Assembly: GCA_015232855.1 (NCBI GenBank)
Contig: JADFYW010000039.1
Span: forward strand, 1 to 32,527
Length of the DNA: 32,527 nucleotides
Reading direction: 5' to 3'
Source of the DNA: Fibrobacteria bacterium
Lineage (GTDB): Bacteria > Fibrobacterota > Fibrobacteria > UBA11236 > JADFYW01
The notes beneath the pieces are model-generated. The model worked only from the letters and a program-made list of their open reading frames with translations. It had not been told where the DNA came from and searched no databases. Below are positions 7,575-15,409 of the stretch, piece by piece; positions within the stretch are counted from its first letter, which is position 1; each line of letters begins with the position of its first letter. The translations under genes and the position numbers were made by a program.

Positions 7575-9173
7575 ATGAAAAAGAGCCTGGTCATTTGTCT
7601 GATAGGAATAACCGTATTGCCCCTGACTGTTATTAGTTGGCTGGGGGTAAGTCGTATCAAAGGCCAGGAAGACCAGCTTAAACGACAGAGTGAGGTGTTG
7701 CTCAAAAACAATCTTGAAAATGCGGTGCAGCGTGTACAAAACACTTTACTAAAGATAGAGAACCAGTTGATTCAGCAACTCCCATCTTCACCACCCACCC
7801 AGGAAATACTGCAGAGGCTTTCACGTAAACATGCCTTGGTATCCCAGGCATTTTATATGGACAGCAAGGGGAAGCTGGTTTATCCTGATACGGGTCAACA
7901 GTTGAGTCAAAGGGAAATAAAATTCTTACAGCGAACAAGCTTACTCTGGGAAAATGATGCTATACTGGAGGGTCAAGAGGGAAAGGAATCTGCGGGATTA
8001 GAACGGCTCTCAAAAGAGCGGTCAGGTAAATCCGCACATGGTTTATTGGCTCTTGCGGAAAGACATAATCAAGGCTGGATTCCCTGGTATTGGGAGGATG
8101 GGTTACACTTGCTTTTCTGGAAAGCCGTGTCGGGAGGAGGGGTTATAGGTGTTGAAGTGGAATATATGGCACTTCTATCCCGAGTAACCGCTTCTTTGCC
8201 TGAAGGCGAAAGTTCTCTCGGCAAGTATGTGTTATGTAATGCTGGTGGTGAGTTTATCTATCAATGGGGGCGTTTCTCTCCAGAAGAGGAAAAGGCTCTC
8301 TTCCAGAGTCATCAGTTGCCCGCTCCACTTCACTCATGGCAAATTCGGTATTATGGAAAAGGTATGTCGCTTACTCAAGAAGGCGGATGGGGGGAACTGG
8401 CAGGTCAGTGGATAGTTCTGGCTATGTTATTACTTACCTTGATTGGCCTTTCCGTGTATTTTTTTCGCGAATCTTCCCGTTCTTTTTATGAAGCAGAGCA
8501 TCGTGTGCAGTTTGTAAACAGAGTGTCACATGAGTTGAAGACGCCCCTGACCAATATTCGCTTATACGCAGAACTTTTAGAAGATAAACTTTCGGAAGAA
8601 GACAAAACTGCAGTAAAACAGCTTAGTATTATCCAGGCGGAAACCCAGCGTCTCACTCGGCTGATAAGTAATATTCTCACGTTTTCTAAGCAGGCAAAAT
8701 CAACACTAAAACTTAGGCCAGAAGAAATTTGCGTTGATGATGTTATTAAGACTACTATGGAATCCTGCAAGCCTTCTCTGGAAAAACTTGGTGTTTTAAT
8801 TGAGCTTGATCTCAATGCACCTGTCTTAGTTTCGCTGGATAGAGACGCAGGCGGGCAAATACTTTATAACCTCATAAGTAATGTGGAAAAATATGCCCGT
8901 TCCGGGGGATCCATAAAAATTACATCAGGACAGACCCGTAACGAGACACGGATACAGGTAATTGATAAAGGGCCTGGTATACCACTAAATCAAGTGCAGA
9001 AAATATTTAATCCCTATTATCGTGTAAGCAGTAAGGTAACAGAAGGTATTTCCGGTACGGGTATTGGTCTTTCCATTTCCCGGGATCTTGCCCGGATACA
9101 AGGTGGGGAACTTGAATTGGTAAAGTCACCGGAGGGGTGCATTTTTCAGTGGACCATACCTCATAAAGGATAA
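7575..9173 (+). CDS. Membrane-bound sensor histidine kinase
   Basis: This 532-residue protein has TM1 at about residues 4-24, an extracytoplasmic sensor region of about 250 residues with no recognised fold, and TM2 at about 279-297. The cytoplasmic kinase core has the H box VSHELKTPLTNIRL with His319, the N box ILYNLISNVEKYA, G1 DKGPGIP, F box IFNPYYRV and G2 GTGIGLSIS. There is no HAMP or PAS between TM2 and the dimerisation helices, only a short linker. It starts 1 nt after the VWA gene and ends 5 nt before the response-regulator gene, so the three are one operon. The kinase should phosphorylate Asp51 of that regulator. By general layout it is PhoR-class, but its signal is unknown. Confidence 0.93.
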   Translation: MKKSLVICLIGITVLPLTVISWLGVSRIKGQEDQLKRQSEVLLKNNLENAVQRVQNTLLKIENQLIQQLPSSPPTQEILQRLSRKHALVSQAFYMDSKGKLVYPDTGQQLSQREIKFLQRTSLLWENDAILEGQEGKESAGLERLSKERSGKSAHGLLALAERHNQGWIPWYWEDGLHLLFWKAVSGGGVIGVEVEYMALLSRVTASLPEGESSLGKYVLCNAGGEFIYQWGRFSPEEEKALFQSHQLPAPLHSWQIRYYGKGMSLTQEGGWGELAGQWIVLAMLLLTLIGLSVYFFRESSRSFYEAEHRVQFVNRVSHELKTPLTNIRLYAELLEDKLSEEDKTAVKQLSIIQAETQRLTRLISNILTFSKQAKSTLKLRPEEICVDDVIKTTMESCKPSLEKLGVLIELDLNAPVLVSLDRDAGGQILYNLISNVEKYARSGGSIKITSGQTRNETRIQVIDKGPGIPLNQVQKIFNPYYRVSSKVTEGISGTGIGLSISRDLARIQGGELELVKSPEGCIFQWTIPHKG

Positions 9174-9178
9174 ATAAT

Positions 9179-9865
9179 ATGAAAGTACTTATCGCAGAAG
9201 ATGATGTTAATATACGTGAAGGTGTTGTAGAGCTCCTTGAAAAAGAAGGGTATGAGGTGTCAGCCGCGTCAAATGGAAAAGAAGCTGTTGATTGTTATTC
9301 TTCTGAGAAACCCGATTTTTTGATACTCGATATTATGATGCCAGAAATGAGCGGATATGATGTATGTCGAAAGATTCGACAGGATGATCAGAATACCCCC
9401 ATTTTATTTTTAAGTGCTAAAAGTGAAGAGATAGATAAAGTAGTTGGTCTTGAATTAGGTGGAGATGATTTTGTAAGTAAGCCCTTTGGCTCAAGGGAGC
9501 TTATGGCGAGAGTACGGGCGATTAGTCGTCGGATGCTATCTCAAAAAAAAGAAGAACCCGGTATGCAGAGCTTTTGTATGGGTTCACTTGAACTTTTTCC
9601 GTCAGAGCTTCGTGCCCGGCGGGGCAGTGATGTAGTTGATCTCAGTTTGAGAGATGTACTAATTTTAAAACTCCTTTTCAGAGAAAAGGGAAATGTTGTG
9701 GACAGGCGTCGGTTTTTTCGGGAGTGTTGGGGAGATGATTTTGTTGGCACCACACGAACCCTGGATCAGCATATTTCCCAGTTACGAAAAAAGATTGAAG
9801 AAGAACCAAAAAATCCAGAAATAATTAAAACCGTACATGGCATAGGTTACCGCTTTGAGGGGTAG
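9179..9865 (+). CDS. OmpR/PhoB-family response regulator
   Basis: This 228-residue DNA-binding regulator has a receiver at residues 1-115 with Asp8-Asp9, phosphoacceptor Asp51 in LILDIMMPEMSG, the LFLSAKS switch segment and Lys101 in FVSKPFG. The C-terminal winged helix (about 130-228) contains LSLRDVLILKLLF, the recognition region TRTLDQHISQLRKKIE and the wing TVHGIGYRF, all typical of the family. It is cognate to the kinase encoded immediately upstream. Its probable target is the 11-bp direct-repeat array at 6079-6111 ahead of the same operon, because this family binds such repeats (inference). About 125 bp of AT-rich sequence follow before the nfeD-like gene, with no strong terminator visible. 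Confidence 0.95.
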   Translation: MKVLIAEDDVNIREGVVELLEKEGYEVSAASNGKEAVDCYSSEKPDFLILDIMMPEMSGYDVCRKIRQDDQNTPILFLSAKSEEIDKVVGLELGGDDFVSKPFGSRELMARVRAISRRMLSQKKEEPGMQSFCMGSLELFPSELRARRGSDVVDLSLRDVLILKLLFREKGNVVDRRRFFRECWGDDFVGTTRTLDQHISQLRKKIEEEPKNPEIIKTVHGIGYRFEG

Positions 9866-9990
9866 CCTGTTTTTCTGATATTTTTGGCTATGTTTGGTTT
9901 TTTAGAAAATTTTCCTTTACTATTTTAAAAAAAGTTACATTTACTTTGAATTTTATTGGATTTCTTTAAAATCTGGTTAGAGGCGTATTT

Positions 9991-10461
9991 ATGGAAGTGT
10001 TTACTATTGTAGCCACAGTCCTTGGAATCCTATTTATGTTCCTTGAACTGATTCTGCCAGGGGGCATTTCATTTTGTGTTGGATTGAGTACCATTGCTGT
10101 GGGCCTGGGGTACCAATTTGGTTTGGTTACCGGCCCTTTTAATATGTTCCTTAGCTGGTGTGGGCTCTCTGTGGTGAGTGCGGGGATTGGCATATTTATT
10201 GTTAATAAAATGTTTGCTGGCTCATCGGTGGAAGACTCCTTTGATGAAGATGTTGAAAACTTTGGTAAGCCGGCTGTTGCATTAGAAGATATTGATGAAA
10301 GCGATGGTCGTATCCAGTTTCAGGGTACAAGCTGGAAAGCGGTATGTTCCGGTGGCGCTATTTCCAAAGGGAGTCACGTCAAAATAGCGGGTCGAATTAA
10401 TCTGACTTATATAGTTGAACTTAATCTTGAAGAACAACCCTTAATTGAAAGTGAGAACTAA
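9991..10461 (+). CDS. NfeD-like membrane protein
   Basis: This 156-residue short-form NfeD family protein lacks the ClpP-like protease half of long NfeD. Residues about 3-70 contain closely spaced hydrophobic segments (IVATVLGILFMFLELILPG, then LSTIAVGLGYQFGLV and LSVVSAGIGIFIV). After an acidic linker, residues about 95-150 form the soluble OB-fold domain (RIQFQGTSWKAVCSG...KGSHVKIAGRINLTYIVE). The ELILPGG and FQGTSWKA-type motifs are diagnostic. Short NfeD proteins pair with SPFH/stomatin proteins in membrane microdomains. Here two stomatin genes follow at once (2-nt gap, then a 1-nt overlap), which supports the same assembly. The start is ATG 9991 with AGAGGCG upstream. Confidence 0.88.
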   Translation: MEVFTIVATVLGILFMFLELILPGGISFCVGLSTIAVGLGYQFGLVTGPFNMFLSWCGLSVVSAGIGIFIVNKMFAGSSVEDSFDEDVENFGKPAVALEDIDESDGRIQFQGTSWKAVCSGGAISKGSHVKIAGRINLTYIVELNLEEQPLIESEN

Positions 10462-10463
10462 AT

Positions 10464-11378
10464 ATGTGGTATGTATTATTGGCCATAGTGATAATTGCTA
10501 TCATTTTTATTAGAAAGACGATTATCATTGTTCCTATGCGTGAGGAGGTTATTAAAGAACGTATGGGAAAATTTACAGAGACCCTCAAACCAGGGTTTCA
10601 TTTTATGGTTCCTTTTATTGACAACGATGCTTATCACCGTGAAATGCGTGAGAGAGTATTGGACGTACCCAGCCAGAGTTGTATTACCAGTGATAATATC
10701 CAGGTTGATGTGGATGGTCTTATATATATCAAAGTTATTGATGCTTATAAGGCAAGTTATGGAATTGGTAATTATAAAAGCGCAGCGGTAAATCTTGCCC
10801 AGACTACCATGAGATCTGAAATTGGAAAAATGACCCTGGATAGTACCTTTTCAGAGCGTGATCGTTTGAATGAAAAAATTGTAAAGGAAGTTGACCGCGC
10901 TTCAGATAGCTGGGGGATAAAAGTTTTACGATATGAATTGAAAAATATAAGCCCATCCCAGTCTGTTGAAGATACCATGGAAAAACAAATGGAGGCCGAA
11001 CGTTCAAAACGTGCTGAGATAACCCTCTCCACAGGTGAAAAAGAATCCCGGATTAAGATATCTGAAGGTGAACGGGCAAAGGCTATTAATATCTCGGAAG
11101 GTGAAAAAATAAAGCGGATAAATGAGGCAGAAGGCAGAGCTGTTGAGATTGCTCTCATGGCAGAGGCCTCAGCAAACGGGATTCGAAAAGTGTCTGAAGC
11201 GATTCAAAAGCCGGGTGGACAAATGGCGGTAAGGACCCAATTAGTAGAGCAATATATTCAGGAATACGAGAAGATAATTGAAGCGGCAAATATTTCAGTG
11301 TTACCAGGGGACCTTGCTAATATTAAAAGTCTCGTTAAAACTATTGGCGCAGCTGCTAGTGTAAAGGAGAGTGTATAA
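10464..11378 (+). CDS. SPFH/stomatin-family protein (first paralogue)
   Basis: This 304-residue protein has an N-terminal membrane segment (about residues 2-20) followed by an SPFH/PHB domain (about 22-190): RMGKFTETLKPGFHFMVPF, DVPSQSCITSDNIQVDVDG and a YELKNISPSQSV block. A helical C-terminal region (about 190-265) has 11-residue-type repeats carrying the SEGE motif (KISEGERAKA, NISEGEKIKR, NEAEGRAVEI). SPFH proteins form ring-like cages that organise membrane microdomains and control membrane proteases. It is clearly paralogous to the next gene, with which it overlaps by one base (TAATG). The tandem pair recalls HflK/HflC organisation, but the sequences look like stomatins/paraslipins and an NfeD partner is present. 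Confidence 0.92.
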   Translation: MWYVLLAIVIIAIIFIRKTIIIVPMREEVIKERMGKFTETLKPGFHFMVPFIDNDAYHREMRERVLDVPSQSCITSDNIQVDVDGLIYIKVIDAYKASYGIGNYKSAAVNLAQTTMRSEIGKMTLDSTFSERDRLNEKIVKEVDRASDSWGIKVLRYELKNISPSQSVEDTMEKQMEAERSKRAEITLSTGEKESRIKISEGERAKAINISEGEKIKRINEAEGRAVEIALMAEASANGIRKVSEAIQKPGGQMAVRTQLVEQYIQEYEKIIEAANISVLPGDLANIKSLVKTIGAAASVKESV

Positions 11379-12289
11379 TGGCACAATTTGATTTTATCCC
11401 AAAAATTATTTTAGGTTTACTGGCGTTGTATGTTCTTTACCAGTTTGTTCGTTCAGTACGAATGGTTTCGACACGTACAGCACTTATTGTTGAACGCCTG
11501 GGTAAATATCACAAAACCCTCCAGCCCGGGTTTCATGTACTCATGCCATTTTTAGATAAAGTGGCTTTCACTTTAGATTTACGTGAAGAAACTATTAATG
11601 TAGAGCCCCAGGAGTGCTTTACGCTGGATAATGTTAAAGTGGAAGTGGATGGTATCATATATATAAGTGTGATGGATCCTATGAAGGCAAGTTATGGCAT
11701 TACTGATTATCGGAATGCTGCTATACAGCTGGCAATGACAACCACACGTGCAATTATTGGAACCATAGAATTGGACAAAACCTTTGAAGAGCGGGAACTT
11801 ATCAGTGCCCGGGTGGTGGAAGTACTGAGTGAGGCTGCAGAGGGTTGGGGTATCATGGTACACCGATATGAAGTCAAAAACATTGTGCCCCCTGAATCAG
11901 TAAAAAGTGCTATGGAACGGCAAATGACTGCGGAGCGTGAAAAACGAGCTATGCTCGCAACGGCTGAAGGTAAACGGCAGTCAAGCATAAATGATTCGGA
12001 AGGTATGATGAGGCAGTTGATTAACCTCTCAGAGGGTGAAAAACAACGGAGGATTAATGAAGCTGAAGGCAGGGCCAAAGAAGTGGAAGCACTGGCTAAT
12101 GCAACGGCCGATTCCATTACTAAAATTGCTTTGGCAATATCAGAAAGTAACGGAGAAGATGCCATTAACATGCGCCTGTCACAGCAATACTTGAGTGGGG
12201 TATCAAAGCTCGCAAAAAAGAAAAACGATGTTATCCTTCCTTTGAATTTAGGGGATTTTCAAGAAGTACTCAAGGGAATCAAGTTGTAA
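11378..12289 (+). CDS. SPFH/stomatin-family protein (second paralogue)
   Basis: This 303-residue protein shares the architecture of its upstream neighbour. It has an N-terminal membrane helix (IILGLLALYVLYQFV), then an SPFH domain with VERLGKYHKTLQPGFHVLMPF, INVEPQECFTLDNVKVEVDG and YEVKNIVPPESVKSAMERQM, then a coiled region with SEGMMRQLINLSEGEKQRRI and NEAEGRAKEVEALANA. The start codon shares its A with the TAA stop of the first paralogue, and AAAGGAGAG precedes it, so translation is coupled and roughly 1:1 expression is plausible. Hetero-oligomer formation with the first paralogue and NfeD is inferred from context. A terminator-like hairpin follows at 12304-12343. Confidence 0.92.
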   Translation: MAQFDFIPKIILGLLALYVLYQFVRSVRMVSTRTALIVERLGKYHKTLQPGFHVLMPFLDKVAFTLDLREETINVEPQECFTLDNVKVEVDGIIYISVMDPMKASYGITDYRNAAIQLAMTTTRAIIGTIELDKTFEERELISARVVEVLSEAAEGWGIMVHRYEVKNIVPPESVKSAMERQMTAEREKRAMLATAEGKRQSSINDSEGMMRQLINLSEGEKQRRINEAEGRAKEVEALANATADSITKIALAISESNGEDAINMRLSQQYLSGVSKLAKKKNDVILPLNLGDFQEVLKGIKL

Positions 12290-12303
12290 ACAGGTTGATC
12301 TGG

Positions 12304-12343
12304 TTCTGGTTCTCACTTAGCCGGAATCAGAATTATTTATTTT
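12304..12343 (+). terminator. Putative rho-independent terminator after the SPFH operon
   Basis: TTCTGGTTC (12304-12312) pairs with GAATCAGAA (12324-12332) as a 9-bp stem with one G-U pair and an 11-nt loop. It is followed directly by TTATTTATTTT. It lies 15 nt after the second stomatin stop. The stem is only moderately GC-rich, so its strength is uncertain. Confidence 0.5.
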
Positions 12344-12468
12344 AAATTGGATATTTTGTAACTCATTGGAAAGCCTTCTGAGTTCGAGAAATTGTTATTC
12401 CATTAAGGGTCTTGTTAAGAATCTAATCAATTAGATATTAGTGTCTTTTCAGTATGCTTATCAGGTGC

Positions 12469-12497
12469 TTGCTGATTATTGGACTCTAAGATATATT
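12469..12497 (+). promoter_or_regulatory. Putative sigma-70-type promoter
   Basis: TTGCTG (12469-12474), a 17-bp spacer and TATATT (12492-12497) lie about 40 bp before the ATG of the secreted protein at 12536. A TCTAAT-CA-ATTAGA palindrome sits about 40 bp further upstream (12422-12435) and could be an operator. Confidence 0.4.
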
Positions 12498-12535
12498 TAG
12501 CATTAGAGCGGCAATTTTTAATTTGGGAGTAAAAT

Positions 12536-13726
12536 ATGAATTTCCGGAATTTAGCATCTCTTTTCAGGATATATTTTCTGCCTTATATTGTATGGCTTCT
12601 TTTTATTGCACTTCCCACGCACAGCTTGGGAGCTGAAGCTGATACTGTAAACTATCGCCCTCCAGAAAATGATGTTGAACTGGAATACTGGTTGCAGAAT
12701 ATGGTATGGTACCATCGGTATTCGGTTGAGGAAATTCAATTGGCAACAGGCCTAACTCCTGATTCTATAAACTCAGCCCTCGTGCGTTTTGATATTAACG
12801 CTTCTACAAAACCCGACCGTTCTGAAGATGCTCCTCTGCTTGTAATGCCCTTCCCAGGCGGCAGACATCCCCGTATAGGGTTTCTGGAGGGTGCTATTGA
12901 TCCACAACGAGATACTAAAATGAGTATTTTCCCCCCATGGGACGACACCAGTTATGGTGTGATAGATGTACCTGAAACAATCTGGATAGGGGATAAAATA
13001 TTTTATCTGGCACATACGCATATCAATACCATTTGGGATGATGTGGGTATTAAACTGCATAAAGTTGAATGGACAAGGCACAATGACGGGTCTTATGAAA
13101 TGCGTAGGAAGATGCCGGACAGTACGGTAATAGGAAGTTTTGTTATTCCCTCTAAAACGGAGGTTCGTTTTCAACAGTGGATTACAAATAATACTCAAAA
13201 CACCTTACGGGGGCTTCGGGTCCAGGATTGTCTGATGCTTAGTATGATGCCAGGTTTCAATGAATTGAATGATAATAATAATGTCGTATCAGGTGGGTAT
13301 ATTGCCCGGCATGGAGGAAACCAAAAACACTGGGTGATAATGGCTTTTGGGCCAAGTGGAGAGGCCTGGACCAATCCACTGGTACCTTGTATGCATTCCA
13401 ACCCTACTTTCCCAGACTGTGCTCCAGGAGAAACTCAGAAAATCAGAGGATGGCTTTCTTTTTATGAAGGTGATGATATCCAGGCAGAGCTCACCAGAAT
13501 AAATGCCATTGGGTGGATGGATGACCCAGACTATCAGGTCACTTCTACCAACAGAAGACTTTATAATATGAGTAAAGCCCATGCCCAAATACATTTCAGC
13601 AGGTACTCGAATAATGGTTTGGTACAGGACCAGGATGTAAATCTGAAATATTCGATTCTGGGTAAGAAAATTCCGGTGTCCGGTTTTAATACTGTTAAAA
13701 ATTCTATAGTAATTCTTCAGCCATAA
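12536..13726 (+). CDS. Secreted hypothetical protein, beta-rich
   Basis: This 396-residue protein has a signal peptide (hydrophobic residues about 11-31, ending HSLGAEA). I cannot assign a family with certainty. The sequence has a short helical segment (LQNMVWYHRYSVEEIQLATG), then a long beta-rich region with striking motifs: MPFPGGRHPRIGFLEGA, RDTKMSIFPPWDDTSYGVID, FYLAHTHINTIWDD, PCMHSNPTFPDCAPGE and RGWLSFYEGDDI. From memory these resemble conserved secreted hypothetical proteins of Planctomycetes and related groups. His and Asp-rich motifs such as AHTHINTIWDD could bind metal or sugar. It probably acts outside the cytoplasm. GGGAG lies 8 nt before the ATG. A small putative lipoprotein gene follows after 10 nt, so the two are likely co-transcribed. 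Confidence 0.75.
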   Translation: MNFRNLASLFRIYFLPYIVWLLFIALPTHSLGAEADTVNYRPPENDVELEYWLQNMVWYHRYSVEEIQLATGLTPDSINSALVRFDINASTKPDRSEDAPLLVMPFPGGRHPRIGFLEGAIDPQRDTKMSIFPPWDDTSYGVIDVPETIWIGDKIFYLAHTHINTIWDDVGIKLHKVEWTRHNDGSYEMRRKMPDSTVIGSFVIPSKTEVRFQQWITNNTQNTLRGLRVQDCLMLSMMPGFNELNDNNNVVSGGYIARHGGNQKHWVIMAFGPSGEAWTNPLVPCMHSNPTFPDCAPGETQKIRGWLSFYEGDDIQAELTRINAIGWMDDPDYQVTSTNRRLYNMSKAHAQIHFSRYSNNGLVQDQDVNLKYSILGKKIPVSGFNTVKNSIVILQP

Positions 13727-13736
13727 TTATAATAAG

Positions 13737-14318
13737 ATGATTAGATTTTTTTTACTCATATTGCTTACGCTGGGCTTTTTATGTAATTGTGCATTTATGA
13801 CTCCCAGGATACCTGAACCAGAATATCAGCATTACGTCAGCTTGGGATTAAATGTTACCGATATTCAAATCATAGATCAGAGAAAAGGTATCAAAAAGGG
13901 TGAAATTGATGTGCCGTTTTTTGCTTTACCGGGCAAGCACTATTCGCATATCCCTGTGCTTCACCAAGAAGACAAAGACGTGATTAAACGTGCTATTAGA
14001 GATAAGTCGTCAAAAGCTGGTTTGCCAGTTAGTGCTAATGTGTATGTTGACCAGGGTGTTCAAAAGGTGGATGTTGGTTGGATGACTTGTAAAATGTCAG
14101 CACACACCAAAGTATCCGTTTATTTTACCTTTGAAAATGGACGTGGCGATGTGTTTTGTTCCGGTCATAGTTCTAATTATATAGAGGGGGGAATAGTGCA
14201 TGAAAAGCATTTAATAAAAATGATAAAGACCTCCTATAAAGTCTCAACAAAAATGTGTCTGGAGAAGGTGAAAGAAGAAGTTGACCGTCTAAACATTTCT
14301 GGAAAACGGAGCATATAA
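13737..14318 (+). CDS. Small exported protein, possible lipoprotein
   Basis: This 193-residue protein begins with a short hydrophobic signal (MIRFFLLILLTLGFLCNCAF). Cys at positions 16 and 18 could serve as the lipidated residue, but neither context is a canonical lipobox (Leu or Asn at -1), so lipidation is uncertain. The remainder is alpha/beta with no recognised domain: LNVTDIQIIDQRKGI, then a helix around KDVIKRAIRDKSSKAG, then KVDVGWMTCKMSAHTKVSVYFTF and a Lys-rich C-terminal helix. The LNVTDIQIIDQR...beta-strand layout faintly recalls YajG-type lipoproteins; I would not name it on that basis. It is probably co-transcribed with the secreted protein 10 nt upstream. A bidirectional terminator-like hairpin follows. 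Confidence 0.7.
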   Translation: MIRFFLLILLTLGFLCNCAFMTPRIPEPEYQHYVSLGLNVTDIQIIDQRKGIKKGEIDVPFFALPGKHYSHIPVLHQEDKDVIKRAIRDKSSKAGLPVSANVYVDQGVQKVDVGWMTCKMSAHTKVSVYFTFENGRGDVFCSGHSSNYIEGGIVHEKHLIKMIKTSYKVSTKMCLEKVKEEVDRLNISGKRSI

Positions 14319-14327
14319 GCTGTTATA

Positions 14328-14362
14328 GGAACTTTTTTTAAGAATGCTTAAAATAAAGTTTC
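14328..14362. terminator. Putative bidirectional AT-rich terminator hairpin
   Basis: GGAACTTTTTTTAAG (14328-14342) and CTTAAAATAAAGTTTC (14347-14362) are inverted copies with one bulged base and a 4-nt loop. The hairpin sits in the 49-bp gap between convergent genes and has T-rich flanks in both directions, which suits a shared terminator. Its low GC content limits confidence. Confidence 0.45.
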
Positions 14363-14367
14363 AAATA

Positions 14368-15399
14368 TTAGTGCTCAGAAGAGGGACTAACCGAATCAGT
14401 GAGACGGTAAGCAGGAAACTCTTTTAATAAATACTCATGAAAAATTTGGGCCATTAGTGCATGACCTTGTGCATTTGGATGAGAATCATCACGTGCCGTC
14501 CATAGGACTTGAGGATTGCCTCCGTAGGCATCTCTAAAGGCTGGAAGCAAATCACAAGTCCTTATTTCCTTTTCATTAAGAAAGGCTTTTAGGATGGTGT
14601 GACAAGTTTCCTGACCTGAGCCCTTTGATAAATCGTGAAGGTCTGGCTGCATAAGAACAATAAATGGTTGGTTTAGCTTCAAGGACGCCTGATGGAAATT
14701 TGAAATCATGTTTTTCGTTGTTTGCCATCCTGTTGCATCATCCTGATACAGGCGGAGATAATAATCACCGAGATTTTTGATTTCAGAGCCTCGAGCAAAA
14801 AGTATTTGCTTTATACGGATGTAAAAAAAGGCGGCGAGATAGGAATGTTCCACGAGAAAACCGGCGTTAGTGGGAGTCACAATTTCTGCATCGTTAATGA
14901 AATAATGTAGTACAACCAAATCGGGCTTTATTTCGGAAACTAATTTTTGATAAAGTGCGTATGCATGTTCCGTATTGTAATTACCAATTCCGGCATTAAT
15001 AACATTTATTTTTGGTAAGGTCTTCCATGTGTGGCTTAATTTTTCTTCAAGTAAATGAGTAAAGACCTGTTTGTAGGGAACACCCCACCCAAAGGTGATG
15101 GAACTGCCAAGAATGAGAAGACGAAATTCATCATTGTTGCTTTTGCTGATTGGTGCTTCTCGTAGTCCATAGTTATTGATTTTTACATCTACTCCCATAA
15201 GATTCGCTTCGCCACCAGGAATATGCTCATGGCTTAATCCTGGTGTTGTACTGGGGCGTTTAAGCTTTTTTGCATACTTATGCATTTCAATATCATACAT
15301 AAGTGCTTTATCAGAATACACACGAAATCCGAATTCTGCTACAAGCATAATTATGGTAGTGGTTACTAAAAAAAGAAGTATGTTTTTAATAATAGTCAT
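14368..15399 (-). CDS. SGNH/GDSL-family hydrolase, membrane anchored
   Basis: This 343-residue protein has an N-terminal membrane anchor (residues about 5-22). The SGNH fold motifs are in order: block I LGSSITFGWG (nucleophile Ser100 expected), block II NAGIGNYNTEHA, block III YFINDAE (Asn169) and block V Asp304-Asp-Ser-His307 in DDSHPNAQGH. These enzymes are serine esterases or acyltransferases. Next to an MBOAT O-acyltransferase, an AlgJ/AlgX- or PatB-like partner role in acetylating an exported polysaccharide is most likely (inference from context). It starts 10 nt after the MBOAT stop, with GGA inside the 3' end of that gene as ribosome site, so the genes are co-translated. Confidence 0.85.
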   Translation of the reverse strand: MTIIKNILLFLVTTTIIMLVAEFGFRVYSDKALMYDIEMHKYAKKLKRPSTTPGLSHEHIPGGEANLMGVDVKINNYGLREAPISKSNNDEFRLLILGSSITFGWGVPYKQVFTHLLEEKLSHTWKTLPKINVINAGIGNYNTEHAYALYQKLVSEIKPDLVVLHYFINDAEIVTPTNAGFLVEHSYLAAFFYIRIKQILFARGSEIKNLGDYYLRLYQDDATGWQTTKNMISNFHQASLKLNQPFIVLMQPDLHDLSKGSGQETCHTILKAFLNEKEIRTCDLLPAFRDAYGGNPQVLWTARDDSHPNAQGHALMAQIFHEYLLKEFPAYRLTDSVSPSSEH

Positions 15400-15409
15400 G
15401 TCGATTCCG

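Noticed and set aside
9868..9892. AGCC...GGCT stem after the response regulator as a terminator
   Set aside because: The stem is only about 5 bp with a loop near 17 nt, and the tail is not a clean T-run.
9946..9972. TTGAAT-15-TAAAAT as promoter of the nfeD-SPFH operon
   Set aside because: Spacing is short and the region is so AT-rich that such matches are expected by chance.
11707..12171. Antisense frame of about 155 codons within the second stomatin gene
   Set aside because: The Ser/Ala-rich mirror of the Glu/Lys-rich coiled-coil codons explains the open frame.
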